DNA of 64,000 nt. Source: Gonatopus flavifemur. Lineage: Eukaryota; Arthropoda; Insecta; Hymenoptera; Dryinidae. Positions 1 through 10,859 of the stretch are shown piece after piece. Under the pieces are notes generated by a model. The model searched no databases. It was given only the letters and a program-made list of their open reading frames with translations, and was not told the origin of the DNA. A program made the translations under genes and the position numbers. The stretch is taken from assembly GCA_018340375.1 (NCBI GenBank), contig JAFFJZ010000006.1, forward strand, positions 20,900,001-20,964,000. The letters run 5' to 3'. How positions within the stretch are numbered: position 1 is the first letter of the stretch; every line of letters starts with the position of its first letter.

Positions 1-60
1 TACAGCACACATGCTTTGCTTGTTTTCATGCAAAAAAATTATATGAAACATGGAAAATCA

Positions 61-191
61 TGTCACACTGGGGTGGAGTAAGGTGAAGAAACTCTAAAGT
101 GGCAACAGATTGCGCGGAGAGTTCGAATGATCGAGTTTCTTCATGGTAATTCAAGATTGAATCATGTTGGGGTCAGTCTGACCCCAGTGTG
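61..191. repeat. Short fold-back in the last intron of copy A
   Basis: The sequence cacactgggg near 64 is matched by its inverse ccccagtgtg near 181, and gaagaaactc near 86 by gagtttcttc near 132. This gives an imperfect palindrome of about 130 bp. It is probably a small MITE; no target duplication is clear. Confidence 0.5.
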
Positions 192-307
192 GCAGCTGAG
201 GGTTGAATTTCATTTCGCATTAATTCTAATGTAGTTTCTTGCCGTGAAAATGAATAGTTATTTGTTAAAATAGACCTGTCGCTCATATTTTTCATTTCTC
301 TCCTCAG

Positions 308-469
308 GTCCAGTTTGTAATCATGTTAATATTCACCGCGTACTTAGTAAACCCATCGTGCAGCTTACCGATCTGGCCATTCCTACCTACGGCCATAGAT
401 ATTGTGATAAATTACTATTTATTTTCCAAATTCTATGAGAAAAATTACACCAAAGCCAAAACGAATTAG
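308..469 (+). CDS. ELO-family elongase copy A, last exon only (5' part outside window)
   Basis: This is the terminal coding exon (53 codons plus TAG) of a very-long-chain fatty-acid elongase. It follows a pyrimidine-rich acceptor (tctcctcag) and opens in phase 0 with V-Q-F-V-I-M-L, the usual start of the last ELO membrane segment. It ends SKFYEKNYTKAKTN, whose last five residues fit the KxKxx ER-retrieval signal of elongases. Length and phase match the last exons of the two intact genes at 8530-8691 and 21342-21503 exactly. Bases 1-307 are its last intron. The other three exons would lie left of the window, so completeness cannot be judged, but this exon has no defect. Family assignment is strong; substrate is unknown. 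Confidence 0.9.
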   Translation, partial: VQFVIMLIFTAYLVNPSCSLPIWPFLPTAIDIVINYYLFSKFYEKNYTKAKTN

Positions 470-570
470 AAATTGTCGTTGTTGTCATTATGCTTCATAT
501 GCATCACAGCACGTTTCGGCACTAAAGAAGTATTCACGAAAATTCAACCTCACCATGTCGTTATAGTGTT

Positions 571-925
571 TTCAAATTTTGTGATTAATGAGAGTAAGAA
601 CATCAACGTAAAAAGTTGTAACCACGTATGTCAAATGAATTGTACTCAATTTTCACAAAGAAAGTAAACATTGTTGTTCATATTGATATTTTGTATTTAG
701 TCTGTCAACCCATCTTCCAGGCAAGTTTTGTTTTTTCACCCTCTCAGAACATTTAGTAACGCCGTTTTCAAATTTTGTGATTCACGAGAACGAAGAACAT
801 TAATGTGAAAAGTTGTAACCGCGTATATCGAATTAATTGTATTTAATTTTCATAAAGAGAGTGAATGTTGTGGTTCACATTGATATCTTCCATGGTCTAT
901 CAATTCATCTTCGAGGCCAGTGTTG
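571..925 (+). repeat. Two-unit tandem duplication in the 3' flank of elongase copy A
   Basis: A segment beginning ttcaaattttgtgatt at 571 recurs at 767, giving a period of about 196 bp. Both units continue with a degenerate match through agttgtaacc, the Asn/Leu-poor stretch before tgtactcaattttca or its variant, and the phrase ttgatat. The same sequence occurs once downstream of copy B (about 8850-8960) and in pieces at 11150-11200 and 17830-17990. It therefore belongs to the ancestral duplicated unit and was locally doubled behind copy A. It may be 3' UTR. Confidence 0.7.
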
Positions 926-1108
926 TCTCTGAGTCGCGACTGAGTTGTTCAATAAACATGAGTTTTTCTTTATTCTTCAAAATCCTCGGAGAGAAAAGAA
1001 TAGTAAACATCACTATTCTCTTCTCTCCGTGTGAGTTTCTCTAAACTTTATATGATCCGGTGAAAATTGTCGTTCATAAACCACGAGGTGTTCGTCAGTC
1101 ACTAGGCG

Positions 1109-1456
1109 CACTGAGAAAAATGTGTTTCGTAGAACTAGCAATCACAGAATTGTTGGCATTTTATTGTTGGAAATACAATAATTTTTGTTCTTATAGCAAT
1201 ACATGTTGTCTTGTTAACAATAGAGTTGTCAATTCAGCAATGTTAACGGTCATATTTTTACGATTTTTATTGTAGGTTGACATATGACAATGCTGAATTG
1301 TCACATATCAACCAGCAATAAAATTGCTGAATTGACAATTTTATTGTTAATAAGACAACTATATATTGCTACAAGAACAAGAATTATTGTATATTCAACA
1401 ATAAAATGTCGGCAATGCTCTTATTGCTAGTTCTACGAAACACATTTTTCTCAGTG
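1109..1456. repeat. Fold-back element, AACAAT-rich family (family 3)
   Basis: Left end cactgagaaaaatgtgtttc and right end gaaacacatttttctcagtg are exact inverse complements, and pairing continues with few breaks through an interior rich in AACAAT/ATTGTT. The element is about 348 bp with no long open frame. A second, interrupted member lies at about 42288-43319. It is a non-autonomous transposon by structure; the mobilising transposase is unknown. Confidence 0.85.
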
Positions 1457-1799
1457 TGGGAAAACTTCCAAGCAACTGGTGAGAGATGTAACGCTCTCAC
1501 TAACGAAGGACTACTCTGAATCAAACGTTTTGTCGTGGTCACGAAATTTCCATTGTTTCAATAAAAGGTTGTTGAAATGTGATCAATAAAATTCTTCAGT
1601 TGGAGCAAAAAAATTTTGTTCGGTTTACAAAAATTTGGTTGTTATGACGAAATATTTCAATAATAGTAACAACACGTGTGATCGGTGATATGTTTTTCAG
1701 TCTATTTAGGAAAACTAGGTGGGCACTAGTAAGTAACTAATAATGCAGTCAGCAATGATCAACGAGACACTTCTTTTCATATAATACTTTCTAAATTTC

Positions 1800-2420
1800 T
1801 TGGAGTGAAAATCCACTCCGGAAGAGTGAGAATATTGTTAGTTCAACAAAAGTGAGATTTCACCCTTGAAGAGTACATTTTCATTCCATAAGAGTTAATT
1901 TTCATTTCTGAAGTGAGAATTTCATTCTTAAAAGAAGGTGAAACTTCACTCTCTAAACCAAGTCAAAACTTCACTCTGCACGCAGAAAAATATATTTTAA
2001 AAAGTCCCATAATTTATTGAGAATCAGCGCCAGGCCATAATTAAGGCTTTGATACAGACACATAAATTTTGTTTATCCTAAATAAATTGCATTTCAGCCA
2101 ACCAAAAAGTTTCTTTGCATTCATTTCGACCAAAATTTTGTTTCACCGAAACAAACGTTTTCTCAGTGTGTGATGGATAGAATTATTGACCTAAATATAG
2201 CGTAAAAAGTACCATAATTCCCTGTAGAAATACATCTAATCATGGTACTTTCAGAAGGAAAGTATCATCCTAGACTGGCGCTGGTCCTCAATAAAGCATG
2301 GGACTTTCCAACACATTAGTTTTCTCCGTGTGTTGGAGTGAAAATTCACTCTTTAAAAGTGCAATCTCACTCTCCTTGGACTTGCAGTAATCTCACTCTC
2401 CATTTTCACTCCAAGGAATT
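1800..2420. repeat. CACTC/GAGTG fold-back family, interrupted copy
   Basis: Dense alternating gagtga and tcactc motifs (for example cttggagtgaaa at the left and ttttcactccaag at the right) form an imperfect palindrome. It is split by another fold-back at 1979-2332. The same motif-dense family occurs at 18360-18555. Confidence 0.65.
1979..2332. repeat. Fold-back nested in the CACTC element
   Basis: The left arm (cgcagaaaaatatatt, then aagtcccat, tttattgag, cagcgccag) is mirrored at the right (ctggcgctg, cctcaataaa, atgggactt, ttttctccgtgtg). The interior around 2085-2170 holds half of the element seen complete at 15041-15288 (shared phrase aaccaaaaagtttctttgc). This makes three levels of nesting. 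Confidence 0.75.
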
Positions 2421-2741
2421 TAGAGAGTAAATATTACATTATAGTAAACTGCAACTCTTCATTCAGAATACATTAACACCCTTAAAATTCTTCTTAGTTG
2501 AAGTGAAGATCTTGAGAAGAGAAATCAACTTTTCAATCTTGAAATGGGACAAATATTATTCGCAATTGTTATCGAATATGTCAGTATTGTTGCTCAGTTC
2601 GTACTTATTCTTCAAAGTGAGTCCATCCAAAATACTATTATTTCTGATAATCAGTGAGGAGTATATTTTATTCATTTCATGATTGACAAATTCATATCTC
2701 TCTTCTCAAACTATACTCCAAATGAGTACTTGTAATTATTC

Positions 2742-3305
2742 CACGGAGACAAACGAAATTTGCTATGGCAGGAAAATCGAATTTTGCTGGGCCCCTCTCG
2801 CTGAAGCAGCACATGGTTTGCTGTTACAGCCAACTATTTGTTATCACAACGATCTTTTCATCTGTAGTAGGAAAAAATGTTGACTCCTCCAGCAGAATTT
2901 GTGTGCTATTCTACACAGGAAGGAGGAAGTGATCAATATTCAAAAAGTATTGATCAACATTTGGAAAAATGACTGTCAATCCAAGGAAAATGTTAAATGT
3001 TGATGGTTTCATTGTTATTTTCCGTCGTGAGACTATCAACTCTTGGTAAATTCATTACAAATGTTGTTTAGCGTTCATCTTTTTCCCTAAATTGTCAGTC
3101 ATATTTTGAGATATTAATAACCTCTGTCTGTCCGTGTATATTTAATACTGAAAATTTGCTGAGGGAGCGAAGATTTTTTGCTGCAACAGCTGAGAAATCA
3201 CTGTCGCAACCAACAAGATTGCTGTGATAACAAACAGTTTGCTGCTCCAGCCAAAGGAATCTATAGCGAAATCAGATTTCGTTGTCACAGGTAATTTTTT
3301 CTTTC
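2742..3305. repeat. GCTG/CAGC fold-back family (family 2), interrupted copy
   Basis: The copy starts at cacggagacaaacgaaattt and consists of repeated ttgctg...cagcaa modules. It is broken by another element at 2912-3138 and resumes with tttaatactgaaaatttgct. The intact neighbour at 3334-3702 shows the unbroken order. The right end is uncertain. Confidence 0.7.
2912..3138. repeat. TA-flanked fold-back (family 1) inserted in family 2
   Basis: The element runs from tacacagga to tccgtgta and shares its interior (gatcaacattt, aaaaatgactgtcaat and the mirrored attgtcagtcat) with copies at 5623-5925 and 12579-12804. In the neighbouring family 2 copy the same site reads gctattctgtatataatactg without an insert, so TA is the duplicated target. 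This fits Tc1/mariner-type integration. Confidence 0.85.
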
Positions 3306-3333
3306 CTATAGAACTTTGTTACAGTGAAATTGG

Positions 3334-3702
3334 AACACGGAGAAAAAGGAGTTCGCTGTGGCAGCGAAATCTACTTTTGCTGGGTTCCTTTTGCCAGAGC
3401 AGCAAATTTTTTGCTGTGACAGCAAACTATTCGCTTTTCTAGCAATCTTGTTAGCTGGGACAGCAAATTTTTAGCTGTGGCAGCAAAAAATGTTTGCTAT
3501 CCCAGCAAAATTTGTTTGCTATTCTGTATATAATACTGAAAATTTGCTGGCGGAGCAAACATTTTTTGCTGTCACAGCTAAAAAATTGCTGTCGTAGCTA
3601 ACACGATTGCTGTTATAGCAAATTTTTAGCTAGGTCAGCAAAAAATTTTGCTATTCTATATATAATACCTCGATTTGCTGCGTCAGCAATTTTTTTCTCT
3701 CC
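3334..3702. repeat. GCTG/CAGC fold-back family (family 2), near-complete copy
   Basis: Ends acacggagaaaaa and tttttctctccgtg are inverted. The interior is a palindrome built from short modules (tttgctg, acagc, agcaaa) centred near tctgtatataatact. Further members lie at 3751-4031, 23983-25246 (interrupted), 42249-43698 (interrupted) and 43739-44099. Confidence 0.85.
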
Positions 3703-3750
3703 GTGAAACCTTGTATCTTGCGATATGCCTGTGACTTTCATTATTTTGCG

Positions 3751-4031
3751 CACACGGAGAGAAAAGATTTCGCTATTTTAACGAATCTGTATTCGCTAAG
3801 TGGATTGAATAACCTAACGATGACAATTCGCTGTATCAATGAACTGACTCTTTGTGTTTACGAACCCATCCGTTATAATCATCAGTCCTTTGCTAGTCTT
3901 GCGAAGCTTGATTCGCTAAAGAATAAATTACCGTTTGTCTGAGCAAATTCGCTTGCCGTCCATATAATAACAAACGGATTTCGCTAAAACTACAACATTC
4001 TTGCTAATCCAGCGCATTTTTTTTTCTGTGC
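3751..4031. repeat. Diverged family 2 fold-back
   Basis: Left end cacacggagagaaaagattt and right end ttttttctgtgcac are inverted, with ttcgct/agcgaa modules between. It resembles family 2 but is clearly diverged. Confidence 0.65.
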
Positions 4032-4204
4032 ACTTTCATTCGTCGATCACAGAAGATCGTAACACGGATGTTGTCGATCATTTCGGGAGTGGTCACTTCA
4101 CCTGGTCGTCCCAAAAGATGTCTATCTTTTGTAGACGTATGACCACGTTAAAAATTGTTTACTCGATTGTAAATGTTTGTGGACAGACCAAAAACGCACT
4201 CGTT

Positions 4205-4400
4205 GAAGCTTGGTGAATCAATTGAGCCAACTCGGGTATAATATCATCAGCCCAAGCCTGAGCTCACCTATCATTCTCAACCCTGGGCCAAACTTGGTGA
4301 AAATCTTCGCGACGAGTCTCGGAAGGTCTTGTGCCATAAACATTAACATAAAAATACAAGTTGGCCTACAATCTGGCTCAAGACTGGGTCGAAATTCATA
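4205..4400. repeat. AAGCTTGG-type dispersed repeat fragment
   Basis: The phrases cttggtgaat, aagcctgagc, ctgggccaa, cgagtctcgg and aggtcttgtgcc recur at 11005-11145, 30440-30540 and, inverted, at 51050-51140. It is a diverged member of that repeat family rather than coding sequence. Confidence 0.6.
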
Positions 4401-4544
4401 CACACTGAGGGAATAATGGTATACAATAGAAATCAGTTTTCAATTATGACAAACTGTTCTAAAGTCATTATTGTGAACAGAAACAATGTGATTTCGTTAT
4501 AATTCATATATCCCTTTATCGTGGGAATTCATAAACAATTTTAG

Positions 4545-4776
4545 TGCTGCATAATTCAGAAATATTGTATGCTGATATCCGTCTTGAATAATTTTTCAAA
4601 TTCCAATAAGAATGCACATACAATGAGTATAAATGTCCAACGATTGAACTGAGAAACTCCTTCGGAAATTCTCAATCGCATAGAAACCCTGGATGCGAAC
4701 GATTGTGATTGGCGTGTCGTGGGTGTGGAGACTGAAAAAAACAAGTCGTAACGTGTAATTAACCCATCGTTGAACC
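4545..4776 (+). promoter_or_regulatory. Conserved upstream block of elongase copy B
   Basis: About 230 bp directly before the ATG align by eye with 12915-13132 (copy C) and 19153-19388 (copy D). Shared landmarks are gtatgc, tcttgaataattttcaaa-like sequence, aagaatgcac, gtgattggcgtg, aacgtgtaa and the start context gttgaaccATG. It likely contains the 5' UTR and core promoter. No TATA box at a usual distance was recognised. Confidence 0.6.
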
Positions 4777-7700
4777 ATGGATAATGATATTAGGGATAAT
4801 TTCCCAAGCGAAGGATTTGGTGGTACTGCAAACACCATGAATGGCAGTTTTTCCGAAATGTTGCATTATTATTGGTACGAGTGTGCGGGTTAGTGAGATT
4901 CGACAATTACTTTTAGAATAAAATATACATTCCTCGGTTACATAGTTCTGAATATTTGTATGTTCGCATTCCAGATCCTCACATGAGGGACAGATTCATC
5001 ACCAATTCTCCACTCACATTCACGAGTATTATGGTTGTATATTTATTTTGGGTTTTATATTTGGGGCCAGCTTTCATGAAAAATAGAGAACCTTATCAAC
5101 TGAAGGGATTCATTAGGATTTATAATTTGATTCATGTACTTGTCAACGGTTGGATAGTGTATCAAATCGTATTTGTGACAAATTGGTTTGGGAATGGATT
5201 ATGGAAATGTCATGACAGAAGCTTTTCCTTCACAGACGATCCCGCACGAATAATAGTGAGTAATATTTTATTTACGCGTATATACTCATATTTATGCTCA
5301 TTATGTAAATTTCATCCCTCAACTGTATTGAGAGAAAGGTGCCTAGTTCGGAAAACTAAATCTTAGTTGCCGCAGCTAGATTTTTATTTACGCTAGCTAG
5401 ACTCTAGTTGGGGTGAATAACAGGCTAGCTGTCTGAAATATAAATAAAATGGTTTATTCGATGGGAATAAAAAATATAGTTGTGACAAATAAAATTTAGC
5501 TAGCACAACTAAATTTTCATTTACAGTTACTAAATTTCCTAGCTGTCGAATATTTGAATAGACCCTTTCTCTCAGTGTGAACCGATAGATTATTTTTGAT
5601 AGAAATAATTTTTTAAGAGCAATACACGGGAAAACCGAGTCTATCAATATTTAGAAAGAATTTATCAACGTCTAGAAAAATGACTATCAATTTAGGGAAA
5701 AAGGGGTTCGCTGAAGAATATTCTTAGTGAGTCTACCAAAAATTCTTAGTCAAAATATTATCAGTCGATAGTTTCATCGGTATTTTTCTCAGTGAAACTA
5801 TCAATTGTTAATACATCGACTACGAATTTTCAGTGGACTCACTGCGAATATTTTTCAGCGATCCTCGTTTTCCCTAAATTGACAGTAATGTTTCTAAATA
5901 TTAATAGACCCGGTCTTTCCGTGTAGAATTTCTGATAGAAATGCAATGATTGGAGGTCAAAATTCCCATTCCAATTGATGAACAGTTCAGTCTCTGTATT
6001 TCTTCCGCCGAATTTAATAACAAATACGTATAAAATTCGTATAATATCAGCAGAAGGGTTAGACTTAGAAAAATAATTTACTCAAACTCATGAACTGAAG
6101 TCAGTTTTGAAAATCAGTTCTGAGTGATAAAAGAAAGTATAAGCCGGTACTAAAACCTGTAGTGAAGATAATTTTCAATTAGTAACAGCAAATAATGTTA
6201 GCGGAATTAAATTTGAATGAAGTCGTGCCAACACCCGTCTTAGTTATCCAAATTTCAACAATTGTATCTGTAAATGAAGTAAGGGCGACTAATTATTCGG
6301 TGTGTACGTCAGTTCTACGCGCAGAAAAAGGTTTCCTGAAATATTACTACACTTTACAGTAGAGTAAGAACAAAATCACATTCTGGGGATATGTATCATG
6401 TTTTGCTATTAAAATTACTATACTTCCTAGTAAAGAATCACAGAATTCTGTTATATCATATTACAATTCCCGAGTCAAACAATTATAATACTCTTTAAAG
6501 CCTGATAAACGATCCAGAGTTCAATCGAGTCGGAAAAAAATTTAACATCAGGTTGAATGAGTATGTTAAAAGCAAGATCAGGTTGAGAACAGGGCGAGAT
6601 CAGGGCGAAAAATGAAATTAAACCTGGTTCACTTCGTAATACGCAACGAATCAGAGCTTCACTTTTTGACTCGGGTTTGATTTCTTTCCTACTTTGCTGT
6701 GAAGTGTAGTAATTTTTTATGTTAACGTTTTTCTGTGTCTTGGAACAGTCCTTTTTCTATGGTTCATTGATACCGACATGTTGAGAAGTGGTACTGACTT
6801 GATATTCAGCAATGGTTCTCGGGATTTAAGGAGTTTGCTCTAGGTGGCTCGGGAGCAGTTTTGTTTCCCCAAAGTATTTTCAGTAAATGTTATGAATGTT
6901 TCTTTGGCCTCATTTAAAGGTATGTCAGGGGATCAAGAGTATTTCTCATTGAAAATACTCTGGGAGTCTCAAGAGTGTTCAAACACCCGCAGTCGTTGTT
7001 GAATGATACCACTAGCAATAATGACTTTGTTTTCAGTTTGTTGAAATATCGTGGTGTGGCCTAATGTTAAAACTATTCGACTTGATCGAAACTTGTATAT
7101 TTGTGCTGAGGAAGAAACAATCGCAAGTTTCGTTTTTACACGTTTATCATCATGTGACGACTCCAACTCTGGCCTGGATCTTCATGAGATATTTGGTATT
7201 TTTGCCACACGCCATTTTCGGTATCCTCAACTGTGGCGTTCACGTTGTCATGTACATGTATTATTTCTTGAGCACCTTCGGTCCGGGAGTGCAGAAAAGA
7301 GTTCGTGGCTTCAAACGTATCATCACAATTATGCAACTGGTAAGAAGATTGAAAGACACATATTCATATACCGCTGAAAGAATATTCATTCATTCGTATC
7401 TCGATATTTTTCTTTTGAAATGAATCTGATGATATAACATCACGTTAACGATCACTCCAAGTATCTTTGGGATGAGAATCCCTAGTTTCTTGAGTTCATC
7501 CCGCAAATATCGTCATTAACCTGTGGAAAAATTCTCCACGCCTGATCACGGCTGATGACTAAAGCCTATTTAGGCGTGATCAGGCCTCAATTTTGTACCC
7601 ACGCGATGAGGACTAATCATTCCCAATTATGCCCGATCTCTATCATACATATGCTCGCATATTATACATGAGAAATTCATACAAAATCAATAAGTTTTCC

Positions 7701-8691
7701 ATAAGGAATGAAACTGTAACAATGTTATCAAACACTAATTCATTGTCAATCATTTCTACTTATTGTGCTTACGCAGCTCCCATTTTCTAGTTTCCAGTTT
7801 TTAGGCATGATCATGCGTGATCAGGCGTATGCGCCTGCGTTTGGGACCGATTTAGCATGATCAAGCATGAGTAGTCGTGATAAAAAAATCAACACACAGT
7901 CATTTTGTATGAATATTTCTCAGTTGGTGAGATTTTGCATGATCACGGGCGAAAATGGTTCGCCTGGCATGATCGATGGAGGTTAAGCTTGATCACGGGT
8001 TTCCACGTGGGTACAAAATTGAAGCCTTTGAAGTAAAGACAAGGCTCAAAAATGAATGACCAGGTGTAATCAGACTCACTCACGTGCAGTCAGTATTGAA
8101 CACGAAAAATTTTGCCGAAAAATGTCCATGATCAGGCTTGAACACCCCTAATCAGACCTGAACGATTTTTTCACGGGAAGTTTTGAATGCAACCCAACTA
8201 CACGGAGAAGGATAATGTAGTAAAATAGTATCATTCCGTCAAATGTCGTCACAATTACCTGAACGGTCTCAGAGGCTTTCTTACAGAATGTAGTAAGAAT
8301 TGTTGCAGTTTTAGTATTCTATTACACATTTGAGGAGTACTTCTCAAGACATTGAACATATAGTATTAATTCACTAGGAAATGTTGTAATTTTTATTGAA
8401 TTATTTTTCTCCCTGTAAATGACGCATTGCCCCATATTTCTTAACTTTTTCATATCATAACAAGCATTATCAAACGTAGTTTTATCAGGCAATAATGGCC
8501 TTTTATTGATGTTTTATTTTCCCACACAGGTACAATTCGTATTGATGTTGATATTCGCAGGGTATATTGCATTGCCATGGTGCAACTTACCAAAATGGCC
8601 AATTATACCTACATGCATAAATATCCTGATAAATTATTATCTGTTTTCCAAATTCTATGAGGAAAGTTACACCAAAGCCAAAACGTATTAG
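4777..8691 (+). CDS. Very-long-chain fatty-acid elongase, copy B (four exons, 285 aa)
   Basis: ELO/ELOVL condensing enzyme (3-ketoacyl-CoA synthase), an ER multi-pass protein that joins malonyl-CoA to a long acyl-CoA. Coding exons are 4777-4888, 4975-5255, 7037-7339 and 8530-8691, all with GT-AG borders; phases are 1, 0, 0 and the exon lengths (112, 281, 303, 162 nt) equal those of copy D. Family marks: GPAFMKNREPYQLK after the first membrane segment, KLFDLIET, FVLRKKQSQ, the active-site box HVYHH, LNCGVHVVMYMYYF, TIMQLVQF, and a C-terminal KAKTY fitting the KxKxx ER signal. The start was chosen because the ATG and its context are conserved in three copies. Most family members have K-x-x-E-x-x-D-T; here acidic residues are exchanged (D, then E). 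Introns 2 and 3 are swollen by fold-back elements. Family assignment is firm; chain-length specificity is not deducible. Confidence 0.95.
5323..5579. repeat. CTAGCT-rich fold-back in intron 2 of copy B
   Basis: Left attgagagaaaggtgc and right ccctttctctcagtgtga are imperfect inverse complements. The interior alternates tagttg, gctagct and caactaaa modules. A TC(A)CACTGAGAG-type terminus is shared with other elements here. Confidence 0.65.
5623..5925. repeat. TA-flanked fold-back, family 1, in intron 2 of copy B
   Basis: Left tacacgggaaaaccgag and right cccggtctttccgtgta are inverted and TA-bounded. The interior mirrors tcaatatttag with ctaaatattaa. It is a 303-bp longer relative of the copies at 2912-3138 and 12579-12804. 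Confidence 0.8.
6316..6738. repeat. Probable fold-back in intron 2 of copy B
   Basis: gcagaaaaaggtttcctg followed by attactacactttacag near the left end is mirrored by ctgtgaagtgtagtaatttt and ttctgtgt near the right. The middle (about 6500-6650) is unmatched and may be a further insertion. Similar to 8199-8417. Confidence 0.5.
7520..8177. repeat. CGTGATCAGG fold-back family, copy 1 (intron 3 of copy B)
   Basis: About 658 bp with inverted ends (left ctgtggaaaaattctccacg, right gaacgattttttcacggg). Modules such as gcctgatca, gcatgatca and the phrase tcaattttgtacccacg recur; the latter is mirrored as acgtgggtacaaaattga near 8015. A second member of the same length class is at 58464-59099. Confidence 0.8.
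8199..8417. repeat. TA-flanked fold-back in intron 3 of copy B
   Basis: Bounded by tacacggagaagg and ttctccctgta; interior modules include aatgtagtaa and its mirror. About 219 bp. Confidence 0.65.
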
Positions 8692-9304
8692 GAATAATTC
8701 CCATTCTACTATCGTTCTGTGTACAATATTCTCAATGTGTATAAAACTACGTGAATATGTTTCATGCTTCAAATCCATCACAGCACGTTTCAACATGAAA
8801 GGAAAATTCATGAAAATTCCAACTAACCATTTACAAATTTGATGATCACGAGAACAAGAACATGAACGTGAAAAGTTGTAACCATGTATATCAAATGAAT
8901 TGTACTCAATTTTTATGAAGAAAGTAAACATTGTTCTTTACTTTGATAACTCGCATGGTTTATGAATCCGTCCTGGTCTACTGTGCTGTTTATTCATTCT
9001 CCTAGAAATAAACAGTCACAGTCCAGAAACAAAAAGCTTGCATCAAGCCGACTATTGCTTCGTTTGACCAATTTGTTTCCCTTCGGAAAGCAATACTTTA
9101 TCGGTACACGAAATTCAGATTGGTTCATGAAGCTGAAATCAGCGGCGACGAGCTTGCGGCGGATAGAATTGTTTTTTGAAAGATTCGAGTCGTTGAATCC
9201 TTCATTTGCCTTGTTGAAGCCTTCCAATCGATTTTCGGTATGAAAAACATTTGAATTGAGTACAATCGAAAGTTACATCAGTCCGCTGCTAGCCTCGCCG
9301 CCGC

Positions 9305-9605
9305 TACACTGACAGAAAAACGACCTGGTTGAAACTTCCGTGGCCGCAATAACTTGAAATCTGGTTCGATTCACCAGAAAATGTGATTTCGATGTCGAGA
9401 AAGATTGATTGAAGCCAAAATTAACTATATATTCTGGTTATTACACCAAGAAAAGAATCTGGTTTTCCTAACCTGAAAACTGTAGTTAATTTTTGCTTCA
9501 ACCGCTTTTTCTAGACATCGAAATCACATTTCCTGGTGAATCGAACCAGATTTCAAGTTATTGTGGCCACGAATGTTTCAACTAGGTCGTTTTTCTGTCA
9601 GTGTA
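9305..9605. repeat. Near-perfect 301-bp palindromic MITE
   Basis: The left arm from tacactgacagaaaaacgac matches the inverse of the right arm ending gtcgtttttctgtcagtgta with only a few mismatches over about 100 bp, including ataacttgaaatctggttcg. TA at both ends suggests Tc1/mariner-type mobilisation. High arm identity suggests recent activity. Confidence 0.9.
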
Positions 9606-10185
9606 GCTTCCATTTCATATTATTGCATCGTCTTGAAAACTGCAGCAGTAGATTGATTGCGAGCACCGCAAGTTGTGAACTAATGCTCCGATTGAGCTGA
9701 AATTTTGACACGTGGTGATTAAAGGTTAGTATATTTTATATAAAATAATATGGACTTGTTATTATTGGTGTCATCTGTATACCAACTCCGAGACTTATTG
9801 AGTGATGTGTGAGAAGTAGAAGAATGGACAGATTAATTCTCCATTGGGGTGATGCTTAAAATCAAAGGTCCGTACCTTTATATTGTCCTAGGATATGTAA
9901 CATGCAGTTAATCCTTCAATAATAGTCGCTAACGTACGTTTCAAATAAAAAAAGGGGTTTTTTGTTAAGAAAATAATCGTAATTGTGCTATGCATTTCAG
10001 TACATGTTTTATAGATTCATTCATCGGCTGAATTTGAGGAAGTGAAGAGAAGCGATGAGGAGGGATTGCTGTCCTTCTCTGATATTGTTGGACTTTTCCA
10101 TATGGATCGAGTTATTGATCATTCATCTATTACCACTTTTCAAAATATTCTATCACCGAACAATGGAATAACGGATGCTTTGCCA

Positions 10186-10243
10186 AAAATTACTGGTCTC
10201 CAAATTCTATGAGGCAAGTTATCCCAAAGCCAAGACGAATTGA
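10186..10243 (+). pseudogene. Decayed elongase last-exon remnant (copy B')
   Basis: Read in the frame ending with TGA at 10241-10243, this stretch gives LVSKFYEASYPKAKTN, matching the C-terminus of copies A and B (SKFYEKNYTKAKTN and SKFYEESYTKAKTY). The upstream part of the exon and the other exons are not recognisable in 8700-10185. Downstream sequence (10256-10340, then about 11149-11210) still matches the elongase 3' flank, broken up by inserted repeats. It is best read as the scar of a fifth copy lost by unequal exchange or decay. The C-terminal KxKxx signal is still legible. Confidence 0.8.
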
Positions 10244-10407
10244 GAATTATTTTCAATTCATTGTTATTCTTTTTATATATTTCATAGAATGTATGTAAGA
10301 TTGTGTGAACATTTTTCATGATTTATATCCAAAGCAACACGTTCATATACAGCAGAAATATTGATGGGGATTCCATTGTAATGTGTAACACGAAATCTTA
10401 ACCACCC

Positions 10408-10735
10408 ATGCAGGTATTGCCAAGACTGAAAAAAAACCCAAGGTTGGCACATGTGTCAGAAACAAACCTCCGTGAAGAACAATTGGCCCAATATTGTTTC
10501 ATGATTGTCCCGTTGTTCCCAATCGATAGTCAGTCATGGTACATTTGTTAATATTTTTGAAATGGTCACTACATTTGTTACAAGCTTGGCACAAGTGTAA
10601 GCAATCGAGCATTCGTTGAGAACAATTGTGCCAATATTGCCTACATGAGTGGCACAATGTTTATAAATACTGACTGAATTTCGAATTTACAATGTCTGAA
10701 GACTTGGGGATAACCATCGGGCCAGGGCTGACCCG
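10408..10735 (+). repeat. Dispersed repeat, GCCAAGACTGAAAAAA family, copy 1
   Basis: Starts near gtattgccaagactgaaaaa and includes cacatgtgtcag, gaacaaacct, gtggcacaatg and gaccgatcttc-like phrases in the same order as 27748-28065; an inverted copy lies at about 51450-51720. It interrupts the 3' flank of the B' remnant. Confidence 0.75.
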
Positions 10736-10859
10736 ATCTTCCTGCCATAATTAATCCTACACACTAGTTTTACACACCAAGCTAGATTTTATTGATCCAA
10801 GTCAGGATAGAACTCCACTCAATGGTAATAGGATACTTTCAAATGTAATCATACACGGA

